Shown here piece after piece: positions 28,235 to 40,823 of a stretch of 64,000 nt of DNA (within the stretch, counting starts at the first letter, position 1; each line of letters starts with the position of its first letter). The notes beneath the pieces are model-generated. The model worked only from the letters and a program-made list of their open reading frames with translations. It was not told the DNA's origin and did not search any database. This DNA comes from Casuarius casuarius. Taxonomy: Eukaryota; Chordata; Aves; Casuariiformes; Casuariidae. The stretch is from assembly GCA_003342895.1 (NCBI GenBank), contig PTFA01000316.1, forward strand, positions 376,161-440,160, given 5' to 3'. Both the position numbers and the translations under genes were made by a program.

Positions 28235-28335
28235 GATAGCACTGGAACTCTGGAATTACAGGTTGTAGTCTTAGCTGTGCCACAGCCTTCGTTTTTGACC
28301 TTAGGCAAATAATTTAATCTTACATGCCTGAGTTT
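28235..28335 (+). mobile_element. MIR-like SINE remnant
   Basis: TTAGCTGTGCCAC, TGACCTTAGGCAAATAATTT and GCCTGAGTTTCTGTGCATC follow the MIR consensus order (CTCTGCCAC, TGACCTTGGGCAAGTTACTT, GCCTCAGTTTCCTCATC). The fragment covers about 100 bp and is diverged. Confidence 0.65.
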
Positions 28336-30385
28336 CTGTGCATCAAGAGTGCCTAATATTAGAAAAACTTGCTACCAAAAAGGACTGTTGTGTGAGTGCA
28401 TTCATTAGCATTTCAGACAGTAGCTGTCCTCCTCTTCTCCCCCCCCCCCAACACTTTAAAATAAAAAATTCTCATGTGACTGAGAGATTCCTGGGAGCAC
28501 AATACCTCAGTTCCAGGAAGATAATGCCGCTTGTTTTCACTGCGGTATAGAACGTTGTGGGAGCAGCCGTCATCTGGTGGCAGTATGATAATTGTTTGTA
28601 AATATACTTTTAATCTGAGAAAAAATGGTGGGTTGTTTATTTTGTGAGGCAAACTACCTGGGATAGTTATAGGAAGCATAAAGGAAGTATCGTTTTGATT
28701 CTCTAATTAGAGCTGAAACTTCACACAAAATTGTTCTGTTGTTTGGGCTCAAGTCACTGAAAAAAATGTTTTCTCTGGACTTATTTCTGACCACTGTGTT
28801 CCAAGACAATGTGTGTGTTCACACTGATTAAAGCCCATTAAGAATATACTTAATTGAATAGAGTTAATTACCACTTCACAATTTTTTCATCTGGTAGTAA
28901 ATTAATGTTTTCTGTTACTGTTACAATATTTGAAGTATTGGGCTACTGCTTTTGTCAAAAACTATTTTTTATGTAAAGAAAGTGTTGAGTTTTCTATATC
29001 TTTTTTAACTTTACTAAGAATCTGTTTATAGCAGTAACAGGATGCTTTTACTTGAGCTATATATGCTGACTTTTTTCCCCAAGAGTAAATTTAATCCTTC
29101 ATTCTCAAAAAGATGCTTAATTCTTACTAAATACCAGAAAGGAAATGATCCAAACCCGTGGCATTAATAGCCATTTTTCATTTAACTTCAGGCAGTGCTA
29201 CCTCAGTGCTTGAGGAGTGCCTATAACTTTGCATCCAAAATTAATACTGCAGTTGCTCCTTATATAGAAGTCACAGTGCTGAACCTCCTTGAAAACAATC
29301 CCATTTTTGACTGTTTCCAAAAGGAAACACCACAAATTTAAACAAATCAATTACAGTACCTTCTAAGGGCTTTGGCTTGTATGTATTTTTCCTAATTTGT
29401 GTGTTCCGTGTGATTCAGAAGCTGAGACTCTTGGTAAATACAGGCCATTACTAATCTTGTCTTTTTCAGGAGATACTGCTTTTAATAGTGGAATTAAAAA
29501 ATCACATTCCTAATACCTTCACATTCAGATAATTGTCACTTTAGGTCAGTTGTTTGACTATAGTTAGGAGTACTATTTAGATGATCCCATTAACGCTTGA
29601 TGTTTAATTTTAGAATAGGGTGCTCGTATAGGCTTACAAAATTATGCATGTTAGGAGTATTAGGTTAAATTATTCTACCATAGGTAGCTTACACCGAGCC
29701 AGGGATTTTCCTTCCTAGTGAAAAATAGAATCATTGTCAAACCTGGACTTGTAGTAGGCATCGCCTTCCTACCAAGCGTGAAAATCAAAACATATTGTAG
29801 TGTAGAATATATACTGACCAGAGATGCAGCAGTTTTATTCATCCCTTTTCAGGGCAATTTTAGAAAATGATTCTGAGTCTCTATCTGTCAGAACATCACA
29901 GAACATGTTTTGGGTCTGTGTTAATCCGCACGTAGATACCAAGATCTAAAAAGGTAACTTAAGAGAGACAAGGAAAAACAGAATTATACTTGGTAACAGA
30001 CTGCCTTAGCGGCAAGAAATAGAATATCCACTCCCAGAAAAAAAACTTCTGAGAATTGACCCTGTGCTTTGAGTCCTCACATGTCGCATAACTTTTCTTC
30101 CAAACAGTTACCCACTGTCTACAGAGATCTCAGAATACTTCTGGTTGTTTCCACGTGCTGTAGTTTAGCATTTAGTGAGCAACCCTTGTTTAACTTAAAA
30201 CAGAACGTTGTATGTGTAGCAGTGGTTGAATGTGTTGCAGCTTTACATTACCTTTGTGTTTCGTCTAAGAATTCCTTAATGATAGTTCTACAAAACTGTT
30301 TTTAAATGGGACCCAGCTCCAATTCCTGATTTAGGTTCCTTAAACAAATTAGACTTCTGAACAAATGCAGAAATTTGCATAACAA

Positions 30386-30416
30386 TCCACTCTATTTTAA
30401 TTCCACTCTATTTTAA
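30386..30416 (+). repeat. 15-bp tandem duplication
   Basis: Two copies of TCCACTCTATTTTAA separated by one base. Confidence 0.9.
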
Positions 30417-33400
30417 GCTAAAATTGCTCAGCACTTTTTAAAACTTGCATCAAATTACTTTCCTAATGAGACTAAATTACTCCATGATGTTGCAGGTAAA
30501 TTTGTCTGCGATAAATCTCATGTGTGTTTACATGCAAGGATGTTGTATTGTCTGCCTGCCACTCTGTAGACACTTCAGAAGGTACAGTGGTAAGAAATTA
30601 AAGTTTGAACCAGTACATTAATCTGAAGAGAATTATTATCCTAAATATTATTTCTATATCCTGTTTTGATGGTGAGTTGTTTTTGTCCCTTCATCTCTAT
30701 TTTAAGTTTTAGGAATCAGCCCTCTGTGAAGGAGTTCTGATACTAGCAGACAAGGAGGTCATCTTCATCTCCAAAAAATATTGGTTTTTTTCCCCTGTTA
30801 GATCAAAGTTATTTTAATAATGTAGACAAGGCAAATGTAAGTAATGGAAATGTCTCAAGGATAGAATTTGGCATTGCAGTATAATAATCTAGAAATGTAA
30901 TGATTTATGTGTACTATATATGACCGGTCAGTAAGGTCAAGTTACTGGGCAGAAATCAGCCTGTTGGGCTTTCCTGTAAGAATGCGCTCATTTGCATAAA
31001 TGCAGCACTGCTGCGATACTGCGCCTGAGAGGAGCCCGGTGGCAGTAGGCAAAGAACATTTCAGAAACACTGCGCTGTCACTAGCTTCTCTTTCCCTCAT
31101 TCGTGGAACAGAATTGTTCAGAGTCTGTTTAAGTATGAAATAATGCGCATTTCTTTTACTTATTAGAATTCTGCTTCCAGCCTCTAGGAACATTAGAAAC
31201 AATTACTACTGAAAATTTCAAGAAATAAATTGAGCTATTCTTTTAATTTTGATTTTATTTGATATATACTGCTACCTGTGCTAAGAGTCAATTATTTTGA
31301 CTTCTTGCATATATGTAACACAGTGGCATTAAAAATAAATCCACATGTTTAAACACTTATATTTTGATATAATAATGGAAACGTGAAACCTGCTTTCTTT
31401 ATACTGGAAATATGAATAAATGCTGACAGATGCAGTGTGTTCTGCTGATTAGGTGACAGTTAACATCTATGATGTCTCAAAAGGCTTCATTATTGTTAGA
31501 TTTCATTCATCTAATTTGGATGAAGAGTTATTCAAAAGTAATGGTAAAGGAAAATGTTGAAAGTATGTAGCCATGAATTAACCTTTGCGTTAGGACTGTG
31601 GAGCTGTTAATGGTGGAACGCTTAATGTTTTGGTGGGAAGAGGGAATGTGATGTTGTAGAAACACACTATCACTGTATCAGATCAGAATAGCGTGTCTTC
31701 ACTGTCTTGTCTCTGGCAATGGTCAATGCAAGATATGTCAAAAGATGTTGCAAAAAACTGCACAAGTATAAAAATACTTTCCTAAGCCTATCTAGCTGGT
31801 GGCTTATCTAGCTAATAGATAATACATCCCTCATTATTGCATACCCTGTTGAATGTAACAGGTATGTGTTTTCATTACTCTCATAAGTACCTCGTTCTGC
31901 ATCTGAAATCTTAGATTCATTGATACGTTGCAGTAGGAAATGCTGTCGTCTAATTCTGTGCCCTGTGGGTGGGAAAGATAATCCTTAAAGCTTCCATTTA
32001 TCACTTTTCCATTTCATTGAGCACCCTTCTTTCCTTTTATGAGATCGTAAATAGGAATGCTTAATTTGCCTTTTCTATACCATTTTATGTTCTGCATGTC
32101 TTTGCTATGGCAGCTCTTCTTCACTGAAAGAAATGCTTCTAGCATTCTCCATCTCTCTGCTTATGTAGAATTGTTCATATCTGTAATACTTTTTGTCAAC
32201 TATTCACAAATCCAGCTCTGTTTCCATTATATTCCATGTTGTAAGGCAGAGTAATCAGAATTAAAAACAGAAGAGGATGCACTAGTTATACTTACTGGCA
32301 AAATTTGAACAATATGTCAGATACCCACTTGCTGAGTATAAATAGAAGAGGGAGGGTGTTTTGCGTTCTATCACAGTAATATTTATAGGCTGTGTTGGAA
32401 TAATTCATTATCTAACAGTCTTTGGCTAAACTGCATTTAAAATTTGAAGCTTCTCTTTTCTTCCTTTTTGTAAACCTTGCTCTGATTCTGCAGCCTTCTA
32501 ACAGATGGAAGAGAAGGTTTCCACTCTGTCTGACTAATAAAGTTCTACAGTGATTGAAGAGGAAGGTTTTTGCTTCTCCTCTTTGCTGCTGGAAGGAATA
32601 GAATGATTTTTATTTCAGCATTCACTAGAGTTCAAAACATAGTAATAGTGAAAACACCTAAAGCCTATTTGCTTTGACTTTGCTTCTGCTGTTGCAAAGC
32701 CATAAGCAACAGTCAGAATCCAGAGTTAGTTTTCTGCCGGCATAGTATAAAGAAAGGATGTTCAGTTATATTTTGTTCATATTTGAAAAGTTAGCAGAGG
32801 TTTTAAATGTAAGAGAATACTACTCTTGACTGCAAGTGAAAGCACGAATTCTGTTCAAGCTGACAGTACTGATTATCCTTACTTTTAGGGCAAACATCCC
32901 CATTCCCTGGAGAAGCAAGCCAGTCGAATTTTCAAGTCTTATTGTTAGATTTTAAATAAAGAGCCTGGGGGAACAGCATGACTTTTGTGCTGAAGCAATG
33001 ACAGGTAGCATGTTTTGTCAATTAAGGTCATGGACTGTAGTGCTGTTACAGCTTACACCTGGCAATAATTCAGTTTCAAGCTGTGTTACGATTTGTACAA
33101 ACCTTGGCAGGTATTTATCATGAAAAATAAGTGGTAAATCAAAAAGGCTGAAAAATATCCTACAATATTTGCACTTTATTTTTTTTTTCTGAGGGGTCTC
33201 ATGTTCATAAATTGTCCTTCTATCAGTTCTTTTTAGAGCACAGAAAGTATTCCTCAAGTGGAGTAATCTGAAAAAGAGCAAAGGTTGTATTTAACAAGTA
33301 GAATATAGAGCAGGCAGAAGAACCCAAAAGCTGTAGATCCAGACAGATGGTTTTGCTGATTGCATCTATCCCAAAGGGAGCTAAATATGCCTGGGAGACC

Positions 33401-33732
33401 TCCAGAGAGTTCTCTGGAATTTTTTAGACTGTAGCTCTGTATTTGATCCATTGTGTCCAGTATGCCCTTAGTGTAAGAATATTGCTTGAATTGCAGCATA
33501 AAGTACTTCCTATCTGTGGAGCTTGATCTTGTTCTCTTACTGTTTGGCATGGGCAAGACTTAACTGCTGCTTGGAAAGAGAGCAGGAAGCATTATGGCAC
33601 TGCATCAGAACATGGGCACTTCTCCTTTACAGTGGCTTGAAGAGCCAGCTGGTGATTGCTCTTGTTCTGTACCCTTTGCAAAACATGAAACAAGGCTGAA
33701 CATGTCACCCAGTTAAAATCTTAGGCATAATA

Positions 33733-34391
33733 TGTGTAGTATTTATTAACCTAAACTACTTATCAGTGAAAACAATAAAATAAATGAATGAGAAATTAGT
33801 TAGATACAGATAGTCCTAGAAATAAAACAATCCCCCTTTGGGTTTACCCAAACAGTACAATGGTTCCTACTAGTTAATCAGGTTCAAAGCTTGCTAGCAG
33901 GTTGTGCACCCACAGAAACAAACAGGTCTTCCCAGTAGCTGGCTCAGACCCATGCTTTCTCTAGTAGCAGATCCTCACACCCCTACTCTCTAGAGTATCC
34001 AGCCCCCAGATTTCTGGTCTGTCTGATAGCTGGCTCCCAGATCTCTTATGTTACTCACCAGCTACTCCAGCTAGCACTACACACACCCAGAATATAGAGC
34101 ACCTCATCCAGAAATACAGTTAGAAATAGCATTTAGTAAGATGAAAGAGATTACGGTGATCAGGCACAGGGCCTGGGCAAAGAAGTGTATGGACAAGCAG
34201 CTTGTTTTTATATGACTGGACGCTTTCATCACTGGCTTGCCCTCTCCATTTTCTCATGTGCATTCCTCCCTGATCCTCTTCCTCTCCCTGCCTATGGCAC
34301 TTGCTCTGAACATCCCGTAAGTTTTGCACGTTCCCTTAAAGCATCCCATAATAAGTTTCCTCTTTCCTGTGAGATCCATAATAATTTCACA
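33733..34391 (-). mobile_element. Candidate endogenous retrovirus LTR, minus strand
   Basis: Read on the minus strand, this roughly 659-bp stretch begins TGTGAAATTATTATGG and ends AATAAATACTACACA, so it has TG...CA termini with short imperfect inverted ends. It follows directly after a G-rich polypurine tract, the arrangement expected at the 5' edge of a 3' LTR. A TATAAAAA box lies on the minus strand at 34205-34212 and an AATAAA at 33742-33747. The style resembles avian ERVL/ERVK LTRs, but I cannot name a family. The 33733 boundary is inferred from the CA end and is uncertain. The distance between TATA and AATAAA is longer than usual. Confidence 0.5.
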
Positions 34392-34406
34392 TCCCCCCCC
34401 CTCCCC
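34392..34406 (-). other. Polypurine tract next to the minus-strand LTR
   Basis: On the minus strand the sequence is GGGGAGGGGGGGGGA and is followed immediately by the TG of the LTR. In retroviruses this tract primes plus-strand synthesis. It supports the minus orientation and means that at least a piece of internal sequence lies on the high-coordinate side. Confidence 0.5.
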
Positions 34407-34717
34407 AATCACTTTTACTGGTTACAAAGCTCTGGTTGAACCTCTCCAAGGCTTTGAGTGGTTCCTTCAGTGGCCTGTCAATCAGTGGCCTGAGAGATCT
34501 CATTTTTGGCATTGTCTACTTTATCTCCTGTTCCTTAGGGTTTGGGTGTTTAAGTATTATTATTTCTCTTGTTTTGTCTTTGTTCGTATGCTGGATAGTT
34601 GTTAAACAGCTGTCCTTACGTTCCAAGTATCGACATATCCTTTACCTTCTACATTTCTTTTACTTTCCACATATGCTTGCATTCCACACATTCATACAAT
34701 CTATTGTAACAAATTAG
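34407..34717 (-). mobile_element. Possible decayed internal 3' region of the ERV
   Basis: This stretch lies upstream of the polypurine tract when read on the minus strand and should be retroviral internal DNA if the LTR call is right. All three minus frames contain multiple stops, so no gene is assigned. The plus strand has overlapping frames of 84-93 codons, one rich in hydrophobic residues; this is probably a by-product of the purine-rich minus strand. The right-hand boundary is not visible. Confidence 0.3.
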
Positions 34718-36304
34718 AAAAATAAGTTGTTAAATAATTCACATACTAAAATCGTAAAAAGTAATCAAGTATATCCATATTTTTCCAGACATATCATCAA
34801 TATATTACTGACTTGTTTTACCAATGCATATGCTTCAGGCTAGTTGTATGTATCTTGTGGTAAATTAAATACTTAACAGTCCACTGTTGTGGAAAATGTA
34901 TTCTGAAAAGCACACTCTGAACTGATCATGGAGCCAAGTCCACTGAATCAAAAGTCAGCCTTGAAACTGATAAATTACATTTCTCAAAGGCTCTTCCATC
35001 CAGGAGCTCCTTCTTAGGAATGTGAATGACATCTTCGCTGCCTCCAGCACTGGTCTGAACTGCTTGGGTTCAAATTCACCTTGTATCTGCACTGTGTGAA
35101 CACAAATATGTTCTCAAATGCAATGCAGAAACAAACTTCATGCAGTGCCAGAGGAGAAGACTCAGGTGTATCATGCTGACACAAGGGCACACTTATCTGC
35201 CTAGTGATCAGAGTCTGGCACCTCTTGCTGTCCTGTCTGTGTGGTGGCATCATGTGACGTGACCAGATAAAGTGCTTCTCGCCATCACGCAGTAATGTTA
35301 ATGGTGGAGGCCCGATTTTAAAAGGAAATTTCAAAAATTTACTGGAAAAAGAAAACACATGATTCCTCGGAAGAAAGCAACTTTCTGCATTCTTACATGG
35401 AAAGTTTTTTACGTCAAAACTCATGTAAGATATGTTCTTGCTTCTTTACTTTGTACAACATAGGTTTGCACTGAGCTTTTATTAAGGAAGCTCAATAGAA
35501 CAAATTAAGGCTTACACACGCTGGGGTTGCTGGTTTCTGACTGGATTTGCAGTACACTCTATAATGTCATGTGTGAATGAACGCAGCCTGTTGTATTTAA
35601 CTACCAACTGTCTAAAAGCATTTCCTGAAGAAATACAGTATTTCTAATGCAATAAAGTAAAGAAAATTCAGAACTTCATAGTGTCCATGGATTAAAGAAG
35701 CATTTGAGAAATATATAACAAGGCAACACAGATTCCCCCAACATTTTTATTACTTCTAGTCTGATCCTCTTTTTTAAGGAGAAGAGACAGGGGGAAAAAG
35801 AGACAAGCTATTCAAGACAGGGAGAATGAAGCTGATCATATGACTGGCCAAACTCAGTTGTGCTGAAGAATCCAGGATAATTCTTTTGACCTCAGAAGTG
35901 GCTACTCTGGAATTGATTTGTGTGAGAATAGAGTTTATCTCCTCTGTCTTCTGATAACTTGGTACTACTATACTGACTATTTAGTTGCAGAAGGCAAGCA
36001 AACTCCAGTATTTTCTGTGTTCTTTTTTCCCCTACATGTAGCAAGGCAGCAGCCCCTAATGTGTCAATAAATATTACATTCAGAAATGTTCTGTTCATAT
36101 AACCTCAGGACAGAGACCAAAGTATCTACTGAAAGTCATTTGAGAGAGTGGGATTTGATGCCCCGCTGGTGTAAACTGCTGTTTATCCACCCATCGAAGT
36201 ATTCTTTGCAAATACATTTGGCAATAGCACTGTTGAATTCACTGGAGCTATCGTAACTTAGCTTGGCTGAGAATCTGCCCTAAGGGACTCAGTAAGCCAG
36301 AGTG

Positions 36305-36405
36305 GTCCTCTAGGCTGTAGCCGTAACTCCATAAAGGATTTGAACAAATAATTTAATTTCTTTGCCTCGGTTTCCATAAATGTACAATAGATTCTAGTAA
36401 CATTC
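36305..36405 (+). mobile_element. MIR-like SINE remnant
   Basis: AACAAATAATTTAATTTCTT followed by GCCTCGGTTTCCATAAATGT and ACAATAGATTCTAGTAACAT matches the central MIR pattern (CAAGTTACTTAACCTCTCTG, GCCTCAGTTTCCTCATCTGT, AAAATGGGGATAATAGT). The 5' portion is too diverged to place. Confidence 0.5.
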
Positions 36406-38820
36406 ATCACAATCTCACAATTTATGAGGCATAATTAAAACTGCTGGAGAATACAGTATGAATCAGCTGTGTAAATATGGAAAAATGAAGATGGGTTAAG
36501 ACTGCTGATGAATAGTGGGCTGTTGGAAAAACGAAAACAAAAACAAAATGGTACAGTAGTCCAGAAAAATCCCGTCAATAGATGGGCTCCCAACTGTGAA
36601 GAAGCAGCTTCATCTCTATATGCATGACACAGCTACTTTGCCAAGACCTCCGAGCCTGGAAATTCAAAGCATGTTTGCAGACTAACGTTTGTCTTTCCCA
36701 GGTGAAAGTACGTCTTTTTTTTTCAGTAGAATTTAAGAAATTTTCTCAAGTTAGGTAAAGAATTATGTAACATCAGTTTCATTTCTGTTGTATTACCGTT
36801 TTTTTTTTCCTGACAGAAATGTATTTTAAATGAATATTTAATGCCCCCGTTTTGAAGAAACTCTGTTAATCACATCAATGTGCTGCTGACTTCATGTTCC
36901 TGGTAGAGAATGAGCTGCAGGAGCTGAATACAAGCAGGCTATCAGTTATTACGGTTGAAAAGGTACAATTTAGGAATGCAGTCTCAGTATGGCAGAATCA
37001 TACCTTTTCTCTTGGAAAGGAGTGGAAGGTAGCAAAATCTGTCACCTGAGAGCACCCCCACAGGTAGCTGCAAAGGGGCCTGACAGATCCCTTCGCTGGT
37101 TCCTAGGAGATGGAAAATGAGGAGTGCTGGGTGCTGGTGATCTGGTGGAAAGTGGGTGAGTTAAGAACTGCCACCCTGGGCGCAGAGCAGGGGCCAGGCT
37201 CCAACGTGGCCTGTGGCCTCCGGGGAGAGGGGTGAAAATGACACAGGCACAGCTTGCCTCTGAGTGGACACAGCCCTTGGATGCTTCAGATGAATTATAG
37301 TGCCCAGAAGAATTTTTGCTATATACTTAATATTTTCCTCATTCCTCTCATCATTCAAAACTTTGTTTTTTTAACTAGTCAGTGCAGCAATTAAAATAAA
37401 GCACAATATGCAAAAAGATTAAGAGTACGAAAACAATCATTGTTAGGCATGTGTTCATTCTGTTGTTCCTCATATTACTCATCATAGCAGCACCACTTGT
37501 GTACTTTCTAACAACGTTCTTTCTTCCATCAGATTGCATTTCTTTCCAAAGGTTGAAATGTGGAGCTCAGTGGTGGTTTCACCTTATGTAGAACTGGTTT
37601 ATAAATTTCCGTTCCTAGTCTGTTGCAGTAAATGTCACCTCTTTTGTCATGTAGGTGGCTCTTCAGGTAGCATGCTTGATTTTGAAAATCTGTTTTATTA
37701 AGGGAAGCCAATGTATTTTAATCTGAAGATGAAATTGTAATAGATTCAAAAATGTAAAAACAAGCAAACAAGTACTCATCACCTCTCATATAAACTTGGG
37801 AAATGTTCCTGGCAAATGATTTCATTCCAGGTCATCCTTTTCACATCGGTGAAGTTTTGATCAGCGAGACATTTTGCAACACAGGCTCTTTGATCTATTT
37901 TTCTGTTTTCTGAACTGAAAGACATCACTGTTTCTTTGGGCAGTAGAAGCATGAACTCCCAAAAGGTTAATCAACTCTTACGCCTGGATTTCATGCATTG
38001 TACTAACGTCCAGTCCCATCTATGCCCTTTGGATATAGCACTGGCAGCTGTAGTCTTCCAGATGACCTGCATACTGCTCAGACAGTTCAACATGATATAC
38101 TGATGTAATGACTACTTCCAGGAAAATGTTTTGGCTTATCTCTAAATTGTAACTATTGTTGTGGCATTTGGCCTAAAGCTGTGTTGTAACTGTATACACA
38201 TTATAATGTTTTAATTTAATGCTGTAATATCTGCAGTATAAATGAGTATATATTTTTTCAACTGTAAGACTGCTCTATTACTGGGTCTTGCTATTATTGC
38301 AAAAATAGGAATGTGCCACATAAAGTGGTAGAAGAAAAGTGATAACTTGCATTCCATCAGTGGGTCAATTTATATAGCTCAGTTCTGGAGCCCCAAAGGT
38401 GGAATCATTTTTCAGTCTTTATTTGCGGCAAACCTTGTGTTAGATGTACGAAACACCGTACATTAGTTGTACATAACTAGTTAGCAGAGCATGAATTTCT
38501 GATGAAGGTAAGCATGCTTTGTTTAACCTTTTCCTTCTTCTCTCAAGCTTCCCCCCTGCGGAGAACTCCAAGAACACATGTACCTGAAAGAAGAAGAGAA
38601 CAAAAATTTAGAAACTGTGTCATGATGAACCTTGATTCTAACAATAATGTCTCACTTTTCCCCTGCATTTTGAAAATACTCTATAGCTGTCTCTTGTTAC
38701 TGGCCTAGGTAGAATATTGCTGTAGGTGGTAAAATGGCTATTTAGGGTGTCTGACTAGGCTCTGGGCCCTAGCCAACAGCACACACAGAGAAAAATTTTG
38801 GCAGAGCTGTCAATATAACT

Positions 38821-38848
38821 AGGTAAACCATTGAAGGTAAACCATTGT
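38821..38848 (+). repeat. 13-bp tandem duplication
   Basis: Two copies of AGGTAAACCATTG separated by one A. Confidence 0.85.
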
Positions 38849-40096
38849 ACTCCTCAGACGTTAGTTATTAATTGCTATAGTTCATTGCAAGAAGATCCAA
38901 TGTTATTTATGGTTTGAGGAGCAAACAGTGCTAGAGAATCGTAAAGCTGGGTTTCTTGCAAATGGATTTAACGTTTTGTAATAAAATGTTTTTGATATCC
39001 TCGACGTCCTTCATTTGTCTCAGATATGTTTGTACTTTTCCTTTTGTGTCTTACCTTCATATAGTGCTTACCTGTTATTTGTTTGTACCCAAAGTAAGAG
39101 TGCTCTTGTATGTTTTTTTTAAAGAAACTAAAAAAACCCCTAAATAGTGGCATGTCACTCTTGAAAACAACAGATAAAACCTAGTCATTCATCCACTTCT
39201 CTGGCTTCTTTTCTGAAGGTTCATTCCTGACCTAAAACCGTAAACTCTTATCTTCACCATTTAACTAACAGAAATTTTGTTTCTTACGAATTTTACAGAC
39301 GTTTTGCATTTGCTGCAAAAGTCCAGGATCTATTCAGAATGAGGATGAAGGCTATGCTTGCTTTCTTCGGAAATTTAAATAAAAGCGTGCAAGTTGAGAA
39401 CAGAGTGTGTGTGAGAAGATCAGGGAACTGAAGTGATAGTTTTTAGTTCCTTAATTTGAAGTCCTGCCACAACACTTTCCAAACAAAAATCAAACCACTA
39501 TCTTTAGGCTCTGATATGCATATTTTTGTAAGCTTAAATACATGGTTATCTTTGGAGTAGATACTCAGATGGTTTACTGAGTCATATCTTAGAGATTAGC
39601 TAAATTTATTCCTTAACGCAAAAAAATAGGTCAACTATGTGATTGTGTAACATACTTCTTCATAAAGATTGTAAAACCTATAGATACCTGTTCGGAGCTT
39701 TTTATGTTTTCAGTTACCTTTTTTGGATCATTGAAATATTGCAAAAAATACCAGTGTTTGCTTTCAGTTTGCTAATTTTACCTATTTGCCATCTTTAGTA
39801 ACCTGGATTCCAGTTTACATTGTGGATAACATTGTGATAGACTGGTACTTTATATAAGATATTGCATTAGCAGTTTATTTTTGTAGACCACCTTAGGAAC
39901 TAATAAGAATTTTGCTCCTACGTCACTTAAGGGTCAGGATCACCCTCAGTCATAACAGAGCACGTTCTAGCACGAATTGTCCATGACCTTGTCTTCATGT
40001 TTATTCGGACATCTTCCTTTTTCATCTTTGCTCATACAACTTCTTCTTCATGGTTTTGTTGATACAGCATCCTTACAGAGAATGCAGTCTCTGTTT

Positions 40097-40097
<1 letters not shown>

Positions 40098-40128
<31 letters not shown>
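40098..40128 (+). repeat. (TAAA)n microsatellite
   Basis: Nearly eight tandem TAAA units, about 475 bp before the CTNND2 exon at 40604. Confidence 0.95.
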
Positions 40129-40603
40129 GGAGAGAGTCTTAAAAACTTTAATCCATTAAGTATTTCTTTTTTTTCATTTGCAGAGCAGGAAAATAGTAGT
40201 CTTGTGGTCCCTTCCTACAGTGCATACAGTCTCTAGCTTGTTTCCCTTCTATTATTTGCATCAGTGATTTCCAAACTCTGGAGCAGATGATGTTTCTCCA
40301 GTGCAGGAGAAACCCTTGCCAAGGCAAATCTTGCTGAACCTTGAGAAATCTCTCTGAGGCAACAATTTTGGCTAACTTTTGGCTGCTTTTAAAGAGGTTC
40401 GGGTTGATCCTTGTACAGTTATGTTACTACTGAAAGAATAATAGGAAGAATCGAAGAAATGTAATATAACAGCTTTGTGGGGCTACTAGCATACCTTCGG
40501 TGGAGTATAGCCTGCATAAACCACAGCTTTATTAAATTGAGTAGCACATATAATGCCAGTGTTTGTTCCCTAATTTTATGGTCATCACTTTGTTCTGTTT
40601 CAG

Positions 40604-40817
40604 ATAAGAAGACAAGGTGGAATACAATTACTGGTGGACCTATTGGACCATCGAATGACAGAAGTCCACCGTAGTGCCTGTGGAGCTTTGAGAAACTTGG
40701 TGTATGGGAAGGCAAATGATGACAACAAAATTGCCCTGAAAAACTGTGGTGGTATCCCAGCATTAGTACGGTTACTCCGCAAGACTACAGATTTGGAAAT
40801 CAGAGAACTGGTCACAG
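40604..40817 (+). CDS. CTNND2: CTNND2 internal coding exon, armadillo repeats
   Basis: This 214-bp exon starts in phase 0 with [16 protein letters not shown], directly continuing ...KIKAE of the preceding exon, and ends in phase 1 after RELVT plus one base. It covers roughly 71 residues of consecutive armadillo repeats, with the typical patterns [23 protein letters not shown] and [12 protein letters not shown]; these helices line the cadherin-binding groove. The [20 protein letters not shown] wording is what I recall for CTNND2, whereas PKP4 has a different loop ([20 protein letters not shown]). The acceptor is good (CTTTGTTCTGTTTCAG). The donor is weak: CACAG|GTTTGA lacks the usual purine-A-G at +3 to +5. 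No better GT lies immediately nearby, and both the reading frame and the paralogue structure require the junction here. No stop or indel is seen inside the exon. Confidence 0.96.
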
Positions 40818-40823
40818 GTTTGA
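40818..40823 (+). promoter_or_regulatory. CTNND2: Weak 5' splice site of CTNND2 exon 40604-40817
   Basis: The intron opens GTTTGA after CACAG. Positions +3 to +5 (T, T, G) match the U1 consensus GTRAGT only at +5, though the exon side (CAG) is favourable. Reading through the donor stays open until a TAA at 40898-40900, so retention would add a short tail and a stop. Confidence 0.6.

Noticed and set aside
34436..34717. A 93-codon plus-strand frame with a strongly hydrophobic middle, resembling a retroviral envelope membrane anchor
   Set aside because: The polypurine tract and TG...CA layout put the element on the minus strand, and a purine-rich opposite strand naturally yields hydrophobic T-rich codons. 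No other envelope features are present.
35014..35424. A 136-codon minus-strand frame
   Set aside because: No recognisable domain, no splice sites at fitting positions, and composition like the surrounding intron.
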